In this document: positions 54,542-63,653 of the stretch, piece after piece
How positions within the stretch are numbered: the stretch's first letter is position 1
Layout: every line of letters starts with the position of its first letter
Source of the DNA: Streptomyces sp. CB02980
GTDB taxonomy: Bacteria > Actinomycetota > Actinomycetes > Streptomycetales > Streptomycetaceae
DNA length: 64,000 bases
NCBI RefSeq assembly: GCF_014451325.2
Contig: NZ_JACSCH020000012.1
Coordinates: 1-64,000 of the forward strand
Direction of reading: 5' to 3'
The notes under the pieces: model-generated
Told to the model about the DNA's origin: nothing
The model's input: the letters and a program-made list of their open reading frames with translations, nothing else
Databases searched by the model: none
Position numbers and translations under genes: made by a program

Positions 54542-55356
54542 TTTCCTCCGACCCCCATCAGGCCCTGGACCAGGGCGCGACGGGCGAACAGATACACGAG
54601 CAGGATGGGGAGCATGGACAGGACGACGGCCGAGAGGAGACCGGGGATGTCGACGCCGTGTTCCGTCTGGAAGTCGTAGAGGCCCATGGTGATGACCTTG
54701 TTCTCCGAGGACTGCGTGAGGACGAGCGGGAACAGGAAGCCGTTCCAGGCCTGGAGCGACGAGAAGACGACGATCGTCGAGAGACCGCTCTTCGACAGGG
54801 GTAGCACCAGCTGCACGAAGATCCTCCAGGGGGAGGCCCCGTCGACGGTCATGGCCTCGTACAGCTCGGGAGTGATGTCCCGCATGACGCCGGAGAGGAT
54901 CAGGGCACAGACGGGCATGGCGAAGGCGGCGGTCGGCAGGATGACGCCGAGGAGGTTGTCGTAGAGGCCCGCCTCGTTGATGAGGTAGAACATCGGGACG
55001 ATGACCGCCTGGGACGGGATGGCGAGCCCGAGCAGGAAGAGCCGGAAGATCCGGCCGGTGGCCTTGCCGTCGCTGCGCACGATGGCGTACGCGAGGGGCG
55101 GTACGAGGAGCAGGACGATCCCGACGACCGCGACCGTGACGACGACCGTGTTGAGGAAGTACTGCGCGAAGCCGTCGTCGAGGTCGTTGACGTAGTTGTC
55201 GAGCGTGAATCGCTCGGGGAGGGCCAGAGGGCCGTTCGCCGCGTAGTCCGCACGGGACTGGAAGGTGGCGATCAGCATGACGTACAGCGGCAGGCCGACC
55301 ACGAACAGCCAGACCAGCGAGCCGAGTCCGGCCAGGTGGTTGGGGCGGCTCCTCAT
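54538..55356 (-). CDS. bxlG: Carbohydrate ABC transporter permease, MalG type
   Basis: Six-helix permease of 272 residues with the EAA loop YEAMTVDGASPWRIFVQLVLP. It forms the channel with the second permease. The start overlaps the preceding permease stop by 1 bp (TGATG), and the end overlaps the GH3 start. The gene name follows the bxl-like arrangement only. Confidence 0.93.
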   Translation of the reverse strand: MRSRPNHLAGLGSLVWLFVVGLPLYVMLIATFQSRADYAANGPLALPERFTLDNYVNDLDDGFAQYFLNTVVVTVAVVGIVLLLVPPLAYAIVRSDGKATGRIFRLFLLGLAIPSQAVIVPMFYLINEAGLYDNLLGVILPTAAFAMPVCALILSGVMRDITPELYEAMTVDGASPWRIFVQLVLPLSKSGLSTIVVFSSLQAWNGFLFPLVLTQSSENKVITMGLYDFQTEHGVDIPGLLSAVVLSMLPILLVYLFARRALVQGLMGVGGK

Positions 55357-56303
55357 CACACGCCCTCCATGGTGCTGCGCATCCTGTCGTATCCGGTGAG
55401 ACGCACCATGACCAGGGAGACGAGAGTGGCGACGAGGACGAGGAGGAGCGCGATCGCGGAGGCGCCGCCGAAGTCGAAGCTCTTGAAGGCCTTCTGGTAC
55501 ATGTAATAGGCGCTGTTCGTGGTGTCGGTGCCCGGCCCGCCCTGGGTGAGGATCAGTACGGTGTCGAAGGTCGTGAGCCCGCCGACCACCATCAGGATCA
55601 TCGAGGTGACGACGGTGTTGCGCAGCTGCGGCAGGGTGATGTGGAAGAACTGGCGTACCGTGCCCGCGCCGTCGATCCGGGCGGCCTCGTAGAGGACCCC
55701 GGGGACGGCCCGAGCGGCGCCCTGGTAGATCAGGGTGTGCAGGGGGGTGAACTGCCAGGTGCTGACGAAGACGAGGACACCGATGGCGCCGACCTGCGTG
55801 CCGAACAGGTTGCCGTCGCCGAAGATCCATCTGGCCTGTGAGGGGACCCCGAAGTTGGGGTCGAGCACGGCGCGCCACAGGACGGAGACCGCGGTGATGG
55901 AGAGCAGGAGCGGGACGAAGTAGACAGCGGAGAGCACGGCCCGGTTGCGCTGCGGGCCGGCGGCCCAGACGCCGAGCAGGATGCTGAGCGGCGTCTGGAC
56001 GACGACGCCGAGAACGGTGAACACCAGGCTCAGCCAGAGGCTCTTCACCATCACGGGGTCGTCGAGCAGCCGGCTCCAGTTGTCCAGGCCGGCGAACTCC
56101 GGAGAACCGAGGCCGTTCCAGCGGGTGAAGGACAGGACGACGACCAGGAGGAGCGGTACGAGGGCGAACAGGCCGAAGAAGACGGCGGCGGGCGCCGCCC
56201 AGGCGATGCCCGGGCGGCCCACACCGGTCACGGGGCGGCTGGGCCGTCCGAGCCGGCTCGTCTTCTCGGTGCTGTCCACGGTGGGGACTGCGGTAGTGGT
56301 CAT
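55356..56303 (-). CDS. bxlF: Carbohydrate ABC transporter permease, MalF type
   Basis: Permease of 315 residues with six or seven helices and the EAA loop LYEAARIDGAGTVRQFFHITLP (ends shown: LYEAARIDG and HITLP). A disordered N-terminal tail of about 30 residues precedes the first helix. The gap to the binding-protein gene is 17 bp. No ATPase gene is present in the cluster, so a shared MsiK-type ATPase encoded elsewhere is expected, as for other Streptomyces oligosaccharide importers. Confidence 0.92.
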   Translation of the reverse strand: MTTTAVPTVDSTEKTSRLGRPSRPVTGVGRPGIAWAAPAAVFFGLFALVPLLLVVVLSFTRWNGLGSPEFAGLDNWSRLLDDPVMVKSLWLSLVFTVLGVVVQTPLSILLGVWAAGPQRNRAVLSAVYFVPLLLSITAVSVLWRAVLDPNFGVPSQARWIFGDGNLFGTQVGAIGVLVFVSTWQFTPLHTLIYQGAARAVPGVLYEAARIDGAGTVRQFFHITLPQLRNTVVTSMILMVVGGLTTFDTVLILTQGGPGTDTTNSAYYMYQKAFKSFDFGGASAIALLLVLVATLVSLVMVRLTGYDRMRSTMEGV

Positions 56304-56320
56304 GTCAGGCGTTCCGGAGG

Positions 56321-57628
56321 TCAGGCCGCGGGCAGGGTCTGCATGGCGGCGATGAAGGCGTCAGGACCGGTCTGTCCGCTGAAGAACTGCTGGACGGCCT
56401 GGTGGATGGTGGTCGTGGCCGCCGGGGGGAAGGCCTGGTCCCAGGAGAGCTGGAAGGCGGGGGCCTTCTTCACCAGGTCGTACTGGTACGTCGAGTAGGC
56501 GGGGCTGGCGGAGCCGTCCAGGAACTTCGGGGTGTTGGCGGTGGTGGGCAGGTTGCCGATGCCCAGCTGGCTCTTGACGAACTCGTCGGAGTACATGAGC
56601 TTCAGGAACTCGGCGACGGCCTCGGGGTGCTCGGTGGTCTTCAGGACCGAGTAGAAGTTGTTGGTGTTGCCGGCGAGGTTGGCCGGGTCCCCCTTGCCGC
56701 CCTCGACGGTCGGGAAGGTGCCGTAGCCGAGGTCGCTCTTCACGAAGTCCGGGTAGGCGTCCTGCAGGGTGGAGTACTCCCAGGAGCCCATGAGTTCGAA
56801 GGCGGCCTTGCCGCTGGCGAGGAGGGCGGGGGAGCCGCCGTCGGTGAACTTGACCGAGTCGTAGTTGGTGCCGAAGGCGCCGGCGTCGATCAGCTCCTTG
56901 AGCATGCCGAGGGCCTTCTTGCTGTCGGCGCTCGCCCAGACGCTCTTGTCCCCGTTCACCGCCTTCTGGAAGTGGTCGGGGCCGGCCACCCGGTCGTAGA
57001 CGTACTGGAACCACATCTGGGTCGGCCACTTGTCGCCGCCGCCGAGAGCGATGGGGGTGACGCCCTTGGCCTTGAGCGCCTTGACGGCGGCCAGGAGCTC
57101 GTCCCAGGTGCGCGGCGCGGTGACACCGGCCTCCGCAAGGACCTTCTTGTTGCTGAACAGCAGGACGGGCTGTGTGCCGCGCATGGGTATGCCGTAGGGC
57201 TTCCCGTCGACGACGGCGGTGTTGAAGACCGACGGCAGGAACTGGGACTTCAGGCCGGGGTCCTTGGCGATGAAGTCGTCGAGCGGCATGAGCAGGCCGG
57301 CGTCGACGTAGGGCTTGATGCTGCCGCCGCCCCAGTTGAAGAAGACGTCGGGCGCCTGCTTGCCGCTGATGATCGTCTGCAGCTTGGACTGGTAGTCGGC
57401 GCCGGGGATGGTGTCGAGGACCGCTTTGACCTTCGACGTCTTGTTGAAGGTGGCGACGAGCTGCTTCTCCACCTTGTTGGCGGCATCGCCGTACACCAGG
57501 ACGTGGATCTCGGCCGAGCCGCCTCCGGCGGAGTCCCCCGAGCCGCCGCAGGCCGCCAGGGACAGTGTCATGGCCAGCGACGCTCCACCGACGACAGCAG
57601 TTCTGAGGAGCCGTACGTGACGCTTCAT
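56321..57628 (-). CDS. bxlE: Oligosaccharide-binding lipoprotein of an ABC importer
   Basis: Extracellular solute-binding protein (family 1) of 435 residues. The lipobox is LAAC (Cys 27), followed by a Gly/Ser linker. Core motifs are APDVFFNWGGG, YGIPMRGTQPVLLFSNKK and AAFELMGSWEYS. It is the first gene of the importer set. A perfect CTTTCGAAAG palindrome overlaps its ribosome site, so the divergent LacI-family protein probably represses it. The substrate is inferred to be a short xylo- or gluco-oligosaccharide. Confidence 0.93.
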   Translation of the reverse strand: MKRHVRLLRTAVVGGASLAMTLSLAACGGSGDSAGGGSAEIHVLVYGDAANKVEKQLVATFNKTSKVKAVLDTIPGADYQSKLQTIISGKQAPDVFFNWGGGSIKPYVDAGLLMPLDDFIAKDPGLKSQFLPSVFNTAVVDGKPYGIPMRGTQPVLLFSNKKVLAEAGVTAPRTWDELLAAVKALKAKGVTPIALGGGDKWPTQMWFQYVYDRVAGPDHFQKAVNGDKSVWASADSKKALGMLKELIDAGAFGTNYDSVKFTDGGSPALLASGKAAFELMGSWEYSTLQDAYPDFVKSDLGYGTFPTVEGGKGDPANLAGNTNNFYSVLKTTEHPEAVAEFLKLMYSDEFVKSQLGIGNLPTTANTPKFLDGSASPAYSTYQYDLVKKAPAFQLSWDQAFPPAATTTIHQAVQQFFSGQTGPDAFIAAMQTLPAA

Positions 57629-57636
57629 CGCCTCAC

Positions 57637-57670
57637 CTTTCGAAAGAGTTTCGCTCTGAGTGTCGAAACT
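57637..57670. promoter_or_regulatory. Candidate LacI-family operators
   Basis: CTTTCGAAAG at 57637-57646 is a perfect 10-bp palindrome 9 bp upstream of the binding-protein ATG. Immediately adjacent is the inverted repeat AGTTTCG-N10-CGAAACT (57647-57670). Both share the TTTCG/CGAAA half-site. They lie in the control region between the LacI gene and the importer operon, so they are probable binding sites for that repressor. Confidence 0.65.
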
Positions 57671-57780
57671 TCACTGCCGTCGGACGCTAAAGTTGGCGCG
57701 GTGAGCCGGTCAACCCTCCGGTGGAGGGTTATCAAAGCGTGACCATGTCGATGGGGGGAGCGGTGCTTTATGCTGCTCAG

Positions 57781-58803
57781 ATGCGAGATGGCGAGGAGAG
57801 CAGGCGAATCACGCTGGCGGAAGTAGCGCAGCAGGCCGGAGTGTCACTTTCGACAGTTTCGAAAGTTCTCAACGGCCGGCAGGACGTATCGTCGGCCACC
57901 CGCGTCAAGGTGGAGCAGCTCCTCGAAACGCATTCGTACCGGCGGACCACCCGCGTCGCCAGGGAGGCGCCGCTCGTCGAACTCGTCTTCCACGAGCTCG
58001 ACAGCGTGTGGTCGATGGAACTGATCCGTGGGGTGGAGAACCTCGCCAAGGCGCACCAGGCGAGCGTCGTGCTGACCGAGAGCGGCACTCGTCACGCCCC
58101 GGCTCCGGACTGGATCGAAGGCGTGTTGCAGCGCCGGCCGATCGGCGTGGTCCTCGTCTTCTCCTCCCTCCCCGACGCCGTCAAGCGGCAGCTCGACGCG
58201 CGGTCGATCCCCTTCGTGATCGTCGACCCGGCGGGTGACCCCGAACCTGACGTGCCGTCCGTCGGTTCGGCGAACTGGTCCGGCGGCGTCGCCGCGACCC
58301 GTCATCTCATCGACCTCGGGCACCGGCGCATCGGCATCATCACCGGCCCCGAGGACATGCTGTGCTCACTGGCCCGGCTCGACGGCTACCGGTCCGCGCT
58401 GAACATGGCCGGCCTCGCCCACGACCCCTCCCTCGTCCGCTTCGGCGACTTCCACGTCGAGGGCGGATACGCATGGGCCATGGAGCTGTTGCAGCTGCCG
58501 GACCGGCCCACCGCCGTCTTCGCCGGAAGCGATCTGCAGGCGCTCGGCGTCATGGAGGCAGCCCGGGTGTGCGGGCTGCGCGTGCCCGAGGACCTGTCCG
58601 TCGTCGGTTACGACGACGTGATGATCGCGCGCTGGTCGAGCCCACCGCTCACCACGATCCACCAGCCGCTGCGGGAGATGGGCGAGGAAGCGGTGCAGAT
58701 GCTGCTCCGCCTGCGCGCGGGGGAGCCCTCGGTGACCCGCATGGAGCTGGCGACCAGCCTCGTCGTCAGGAAGAGCACCGCACCGCCACCCGCACGTCGC
58801 TAG
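57781..58803 (+). CDS. bxlR: LacI family transcriptional regulator
   Basis: Repressor of 340 residues. The helix-turn-helix is ITLAEVAQQAGVSLSTVSKVLNGR (ends shown: ITLAEVAQ and VSKVLNGR), near residues 10-33, and is followed by the hinge and a periplasmic-binding-protein-like effector domain with GYDDVMIARWSSPPLTTI. The start at 57781 places the HTH at the usual distance. It is divergent from the importer operon and likely controls it, with an oligosaccharide as inducer. A TTTCGAAA box also occurs inside its own HTH codons (57857-57864). The symbol is by synteny only. Confidence 0.93.
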   Translation: MRDGEESRRITLAEVAQQAGVSLSTVSKVLNGRQDVSSATRVKVEQLLETHSYRRTTRVAREAPLVELVFHELDSVWSMELIRGVENLAKAHQASVVLTESGTRHAPAPDWIEGVLQRRPIGVVLVFSSLPDAVKRQLDARSIPFVIVDPAGDPEPDVPSVGSANWSGGVAATRHLIDLGHRRIGIITGPEDMLCSLARLDGYRSALNMAGLAHDPSLVRFGDFHVEGGYAWAMELLQLPDRPTAVFAGSDLQALGVMEAARVCGLRVPEDLSVVGYDDVMIARWSSPPLTTIHQPLREMGEEAVQMLLRLRAGEPSVTRMELATSLVVRKSTAPPPARR

Positions 58804-59882
58804 GGCCTGTCCGACCGCGCAGGCCGCGGCCGGTCGAAGGGATCGGCGGCGGGAGCGGTGACCACCTTCGGGAGGGCGCCCGGGTGCTCCCGCGCGAGCC
58901 AGCCGACGAGTTCCTCCCGTACGGCGCAACGGGTCGTCCACAGGTCGTCGGCGTCCTTGGCGGTCACGATCGCCCGCACCGTGATGCCGGTCGGCGAGGT
59001 GTCGGTGACGGCGAGGTCCCAGCCCCGCCCGTCCCAGGTGCCGCAGGTGGCGAGGAACTCCTGGAGGTGCGCCCGTACGAGCGCGACCGGTGTCGTGTGG
59101 TCGCAGTGGACGAACACCGAACCCGTCATCTCCGCGCCGCCGCGCGACCAGTTCTCGAACGGCCGCGAGGTGAAGTACGAGACGGGGAGCGTGACGCGGC
59201 GCTCGTCCCAGGTCCGGACCGTGAGGAAGGTGAGGGTCACCTCCTCCACGACACCCCATTCGCCGTCCACGACGACGGTGTCGCCGATGCGGACCATGTC
59301 GCCGAACGCGATCTGGAACCCGGCGAAGAGGTTGCTCAGCGTCGACTGGGCCGCCACGCCGGCCACGATGCCGATGATGCCGGCCGAGGCGAGCAGGGAC
59401 GTGCCGAGGGTGCGGAAGGACGGGAAGGTGACGAGGGCCGCGGCAGCGGCGAGCACCCCGACGGCGACGGACACCACCCGCATGATCAGCGTGACCTGGG
59501 TACGGACCCGGCGGAGCCGGGCGGCGTCGCGTGAACGTCCGGCGTACCGCGCGTACGAGGACTCGACGACGGCCGCGACCGTCCGCACCGCCAGCCAGGC
59601 TCCGCCGCCGATGAGGCACAGCAGCAGGACGCGGCTCACCGCCTCCACGTGCTCTTCGAGCGGCCCCCGGCCGGGCGCCGCTACCGGGTAGGCCCATCGG
59701 AGCAGGGCGGCCAGCACGACGACGTACAGCGGTGTGCGGCAGCGGCGCAGCAGCCCCCACAGCGGGGTTTCCGGATGCCTCGCGTCGGCGAGGCGTGCCA
59801 GCAGGTCCGCCGCGCGGCAGACGACGAACGCCGCCAGCGCCGAGCCGCCGACGGAGATCGCCAGGCGGACTACGGTCTCCAT
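58800..59882 (-). CDS. MscS-family mechanosensitive channel
   Basis: Membrane protein of 360 residues. Three or four N-terminal helices precede the pore helix TSLLASAGIIGIVAGVAAQSTLSNLFAGF (ends shown: TSLLASAG and LSNLFAGF). The cytoplasmic beta domain follows (FGDMVRIGDTVVVDGEWGVVEE, in part). It relieves turgor during osmotic downshock. The start at 59882 is preferred over an upstream ATG at 59951. Its TAG stop and that of the LacI gene share the same CTAG. Confidence 0.92.
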   Translation of the reverse strand: METVVRLAISVGGSALAAFVVCRAADLLARLADARHPETPLWGLLRRCRTPLYVVVLAALLRWAYPVAAPGRGPLEEHVEAVSRVLLLCLIGGGAWLAVRTVAAVVESSYARYAGRSRDAARLRRVRTQVTLIMRVVSVAVGVLAAAAALVTFPSFRTLGTSLLASAGIIGIVAGVAAQSTLSNLFAGFQIAFGDMVRIGDTVVVDGEWGVVEEVTLTFLTVRTWDERRVTLPVSYFTSRPFENWSRGGAEMTGSVFVHCDHTTPVALVRAHLQEFLATCGTWDGRGWDLAVTDTSPTGITVRAIVTAKDADDLWTTRCAVREELVGWLAREHPGALPKVVTAPAADPFDRPRPARSDRP

Positions 59883-60057
59883 GTGCTCCCCAGAGGATGA
59901 GTCGAACGGGCTCGTCCCGTACGCCTCACCGCCGGCGAGCCCGCCAAACATCCGCTGCCCCGGGCCCCCGGCCGCTCGCCGCGGAGGGGGTGAGAGTCAC
60001 GGACCGGGGTACGCGAGGAACATCCGACCCCGCAAGGGCGGAGACTAGGGAGGAAAC

Positions 60058-60282
60058 ATGGGCCTGGGAGTCTGCATCATCCTGATCGCCGTCGGAGCCA
60101 TACTCACCTTCGCGTCCGACTGGGAGGTCGAGGGGGTCAACCTCGATCTGGTGGGGCTGATCCTCATGGCCGTCGGCATCATCGGTACCGCCGTGTACAC
60201 GAGCATCCTGCGCCGCCGCCGGGTCGTCGTTCCCCCGGTCGCCCCGACGGTGACCGAGGACGAGCGGCGGGGCCTGTACTGA
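60058..60282 (+). CDS. DUF6458 family small membrane protein
   Basis: Protein of 74 residues with two hydrophobic helices (about 3-20 and 30-50), the motif DWEVEGVNLDLVGLILMAVG (in part) and an Arg-rich cytoplasmic end. This matches DUF6458, common in actinomycetes and of unknown function. An AGGAGG-like site lies directly upstream. It is divergent from the MscS gene. Confidence 0.85.
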   Translation: MGLGVCIILIAVGAILTFASDWEVEGVNLDLVGLILMAVGIIGTAVYTSILRRRRVVVPPVAPTVTEDERRGLY

Positions 60283-60321
60283 GACGGAGGACCGGGGCGG
60301 CCCGGACCTGGCACGGCTGCC

Positions 60322-60366
60322 GGTGCCGGCGGGCGCGGACGTGTTCGTCCGGTGTCCGCCGGCACC
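60322..60366. terminator. Perfect hairpin between convergent DUF6458 and GH5 genes
   Basis: Eleven-base perfect arms (ggtgccggcgg and its complement) enclose a loop that itself can pair (cggac/gtccg). A bidirectional terminator is inferred. Confidence 0.75.
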
Positions 60367-60409
60367 GTGCCACCGTCCGTGTGGACGCCGGACGACGACC
60401 GACCGGCCC

Positions 60410-62314
60410 TCAGAGGGTCCGGCAGAGCAGGGCGGCGGGCTTGTCGCCCCTCGCCCAGGCGCCGCTGTGCGCGACGCCGGCCGCGTACTCGTCGCTGCCG
60501 CACTGGCCCTTGTAGGTGCCGAGGGCGAACTCGCCGCCGGGCGCGCCGGCGGGACGGTTGTCGCCGCGGTCGAACCAGAGCGTGCGGCCGGTCTTCGGCA
60601 GGGCCCGGGCGGCCTCGGCGCACAGCACGGCGGACACGGCCCGGCCGCGGAGGCTGTAGCCGACCATGAACTGGTTCGTGGGGCACTGGAATTTGGTGTA
60701 GCCGCTGGCCCAGTCGCCGTCGGTGACGTGTCGCTCGTCGGTCACGACGGTGAACGCGCCGGCGGGCGCGGCGAGTCCGCGTGCTCCGGTGTCGGTGCAC
60801 AGACCGCGTCCGCCGTCGTGGGAGAGCCCGACGATCCGCTCGCCGTCGGGGCAGGCCGCCTTGCGGGCGCCGTGGTCCCAGTCGCCCTTCGCGCGGGCGC
60901 GGAGGGACTGGACGAAGTCGGCGTGGTCCGTGGTGAGCATGTCCCAGGAGTCGGCGACGGGTACGGCGCCGGACCTGCCGGAGGCGTCGACGAGCCGCTG
61001 CCAGTGCGGGGTGCGCCAGTCGTCGCCGTCGAGGACGCCTGAGCGCCGGCCCTGGCTGTCGTAGTCCAGCAGCTTCCACCGTCCGTGGCCGGTGAAGCCC
61101 ACCGCCGGCCAGTAGGCGAAATCGACGTCGTGCTCGATGAGGTAGTCGACGAAGTTCGCGAACCAGGTCCGGCCCTGCGGGTTGGTCTCGTCGGCGCCGA
61201 TGCCGAACTCACTGATCCAGACGGGCGCGGTGTAGTGACGCCGGGTGTCGTCGGCGACGAAGAGGGCCTGGCGCTGGAGGGTCTGGAAGAGCTCTTCACG
61301 GGGGAGCTCCTGGTAGCGCCAGTCGCTGGTCTCGCCCGTGCCGGTCGCGCCGGTGTGGTGGGGGCCGGTGTAGCCGTAGAAGTGGGCCGAGTAGACGAGC
61401 TTGTTCGAGGCGACCAGGGTGTGGGACAGCTCGCGGGCCGGTTCGAGGGTGGGCCGTCCGTGCGGGGTGAGATCGGTGGGTATGCCCTGCCAGTTGATGC
61501 CCTCGACGATGACGAGGAGGTCGGGGTTGGCCTCGGTGAGCAGCCGGTCGCCGACCCGCTGGGAGGCGGCCCACCAGTCGTGGTCGTTGCCCCAGCCCCA
61601 GTTGGCGTCGTCCATGACCGTGCGGCGGACCTCGTTGTAGAGGTCGGCGCCGACGACGCCCTTGTCGTCCTTGTAGCGCTTGGCGAGGAAGAGCCAGTCG
61701 GCCTCCCACTGGGCGGTGGACTGGCTGGTGTTCCAGCGCTCGTTGCCGTCCAGTCCGCAGCACCAACGGGAGGTGTTGGTGTGGTTGTTGAGGATGACCG
61801 CGAAACCTTCCGCGGTGGTCGCCGCGATCACCGAGTCGAAGACCTGGAGCGGGGTCTTGCCCTTGAGGGCCGGGTTGGCCGCGACGGCGGCGTCCGGCAC
61901 GGCCCGCTGGTCGTGCAGCATCTCGTTGGAGAAGGGCAGCCGGATGCTGTTGGCGCCGAGCCGGTGGAAGTCGGCGAGGATGTTCGAGAGCGGGGCACGG
62001 TCGAGCCCCAGGGGCACCTGGTCGGACTTCTCGGCGTCGTGGTGGCCGGCGGGGTCGTTCACGTCGCCGGTGCCGTTGTACGAGCCCTGGGCGCCGTGCC
62101 AGTTCACGGACTTGAGCTTGAAACGGTCGCCACGGGCGTCCACGACGTAGCGGCCGCGGGTGCTGAGCGGCGGCTGCCAGCTCTCGGCGAGCAGGGAGCC
62201 GGCGGACGAGGGCGGGGAAGTGGGCGCGCCTGCCCGGGCCGGCGCGGCGGTGGCCGGTGTCCCGGCGACGATGAGGGCCGCGGCGAGCGCGACTCCCAGC
62301 AGTGACTTCTTCAT
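60410..62314 (-). CDS. Secreted glycoside hydrolase family 5 protein
   Basis: Protein of 634 residues with a signal peptide (about 1-24). The GH5 catalytic barrel has the acid/base Glu 228 in DLYNEVRR and the nucleophile Glu 369 in WISEFGIG. The C-terminal 160 residues form a separate domain with paired Cys (for example AACPDGERIVGLSHDGGRGLC, in part) that I do not recognise; it could bind carbohydrate. Beta-1,4-glucanase, mannanase or related activity is likely. It may supply oligosaccharides to the nearby GH3/ABC set. The start at 62314 is the first Met with a good signal peptide. Confidence 0.9.
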   Translation of the reverse strand: MKKSLLGVALAAALIVAGTPATAAPARAGAPTSPPSSAGSLLAESWQPPLSTRGRYVVDARGDRFKLKSVNWHGAQGSYNGTGDVNDPAGHHDAEKSDQVPLGLDRAPLSNILADFHRLGANSIRLPFSNEMLHDQRAVPDAAVAANPALKGKTPLQVFDSVIAATTAEGFAVILNNHTNTSRWCCGLDGNERWNTSQSTAQWEADWLFLAKRYKDDKGVVGADLYNEVRRTVMDDANWGWGNDHDWWAASQRVGDRLLTEANPDLLVIVEGINWQGIPTDLTPHGRPTLEPARELSHTLVASNKLVYSAHFYGYTGPHHTGATGTGETSDWRYQELPREELFQTLQRQALFVADDTRRHYTAPVWISEFGIGADETNPQGRTWFANFVDYLIEHDVDFAYWPAVGFTGHGRWKLLDYDSQGRRSGVLDGDDWRTPHWQRLVDASGRSGAVPVADSWDMLTTDHADFVQSLRARAKGDWDHGARKAACPDGERIVGLSHDGGRGLCTDTGARGLAAPAGAFTVVTDERHVTDGDWASGYTKFQCPTNQFMVGYSLRGRAVSAVLCAEAARALPKTGRTLWFDRGDNRPAGAPGGEFALGTYKGQCGSDEYAAGVAHSGAWARGDKPAALLCRTL

Positions 62315-62526
62315 GACGGCCTTAGGTGGGTGACGGGTGGGAGCCGTGCCGCAGTATGTTCGCGTAAACACCCCGTGGCTGACAAGACTCCGTACCCACA
62401 AGTAACCGCCGTCGGCGGTCCGTTCCCCGGTGTGGTCGTCGTGACCACCGTGAACACCTTCCGGTGGACGCTCGCCCTATGATCAGTCGGGACCGGCAGA
62501 GGGCGCCCGCGAACGAAGGGACCGGC

Positions 62527-63465
62527 ATGTCGTCCGTGATCGAAGCACGTGCCTGGCTGCTCCTGTGCCCGGGGCTCAGCCGGGGCACGGACGGTGCTGT
62601 CGGCGGAACCCCCGGTCCGGTCACGTCGGCGCTCATGGCCGCCTTCGCCGCGGAGCTCGGGCACCAGGCCGTGGTGGTCCACAGCAGCCGGCTGGTACTC
62701 GGTGTGGAAGGCGGACGGCTCACACTCGCCGACACCAGCGGGCAACCCGTCCCCGCGCCGGCCGTGGCCTACGCCCGCCTGTCGACGCCTCAGCTGTCGG
62801 CCGACAGGGAAGTCACCCTGCTGCGACACCTGGCTGCGATGGGCACGCAGCTGATCAACCCCGCCGAGGCGGTCCTCGCGGCGGTGAACAAGTTCTGGCA
62901 CCTGCAACAGCTCGCTGCCGCAGGTATCCCCGTCCCCGACACCCGCACCCACACCGACGCGCCCCTGGAGCACGTACTCGATGGGGGTGTACCGCAGCCG
63001 TGCGTGGTGAAGGCCGTACGCGGCCATCGTGGCCGACGGGTCTTCCTCGCCGCTGACGCCAAGGGGCTGCGCGCTGTGGCGGGCAGTCTGGACGACCGGC
63101 ACCCCTATCTCCTCCAGCGGTACGTCGCCCACTCCCACGGCCGGGACCTGCGCGTCATCGTGGTCGACCGCCGGGCCGTGGCCGCCGCCGTGCGCACAGC
63201 CGGTGACGACCGTCTCGTCTCCAACCTGGCGCAGGGCGGCACCCACACCGTCTGCACCGGCCGGTATCCGGACGCGGAGGCGCTGGCCGTCGAAGCGGCG
63301 AATGTCATCGGCCTGGGCGTCGCCGGCGTCGATCTCCTCTTCGAAGCCGACGGTTCCTTCACCGTGTGCGAGGTGAACTGCAATCCCACCTGGCGGCCCG
63401 ACATGCCCGGGATCGAGGAGGCCATCGCCGTCGCCTGCCGCAGCCGTCTCGAAACAGCAGGCTGA
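62527..63465 (+). CDS. ATP-grasp ligase, RimK-like
   Basis: Protein of 312 residues. An N-terminal preATP-grasp domain (to about 110) is followed by an ATP-grasp fold with VNKFWHLQQLAAAGIPVPDT, QPCVVKAVRGHRGRRVF, LLQRYVAHSHGRDLRVIVV and the metal-binding EVNCNPTW. Such enzymes join an amino group to a carboxylate through an acyl phosphate. The start at 62527 has an AAGGGA site; an upstream ATG at 62479 is less likely. The next gene, 188 bp downstream on the same strand, begins as a second protein of this kind. Confidence 0.85.
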   Translation: MSSVIEARAWLLLCPGLSRGTDGAVGGTPGPVTSALMAAFAAELGHQAVVVHSSRLVLGVEGGRLTLADTSGQPVPAPAVAYARLSTPQLSADREVTLLRHLAAMGTQLINPAEAVLAAVNKFWHLQQLAAAGIPVPDTRTHTDAPLEHVLDGGVPQPCVVKAVRGHRGRRVFLAADAKGLRAVAGSLDDRHPYLLQRYVAHSHGRDLRVIVVDRRAVAAAVRTAGDDRLVSNLAQGGTHTVCTGRYPDAEALAVEAANVIGLGVAGVDLLFEADGSFTVCEVNCNPTWRPDMPGIEEAIAVACRSRLETAG

Positions 63466-63653
63466 GCGCGCCGCCGCATCCGGCGCACGATCGCGACGGC
63501 GTCAGCTGCGCTGCTTGACCGCAGCAGACGGCGGCGCGCCAAGGGCGACCGCCTCCCCGTGCACACCACCCGGGCCCCTCACGTCGGCGTCGGCCGCACG
63601 TGCCGACGGCGTGGTTCACCCGAGACCCGGCGTCCTTGAGGTAGGGAGGGGCG

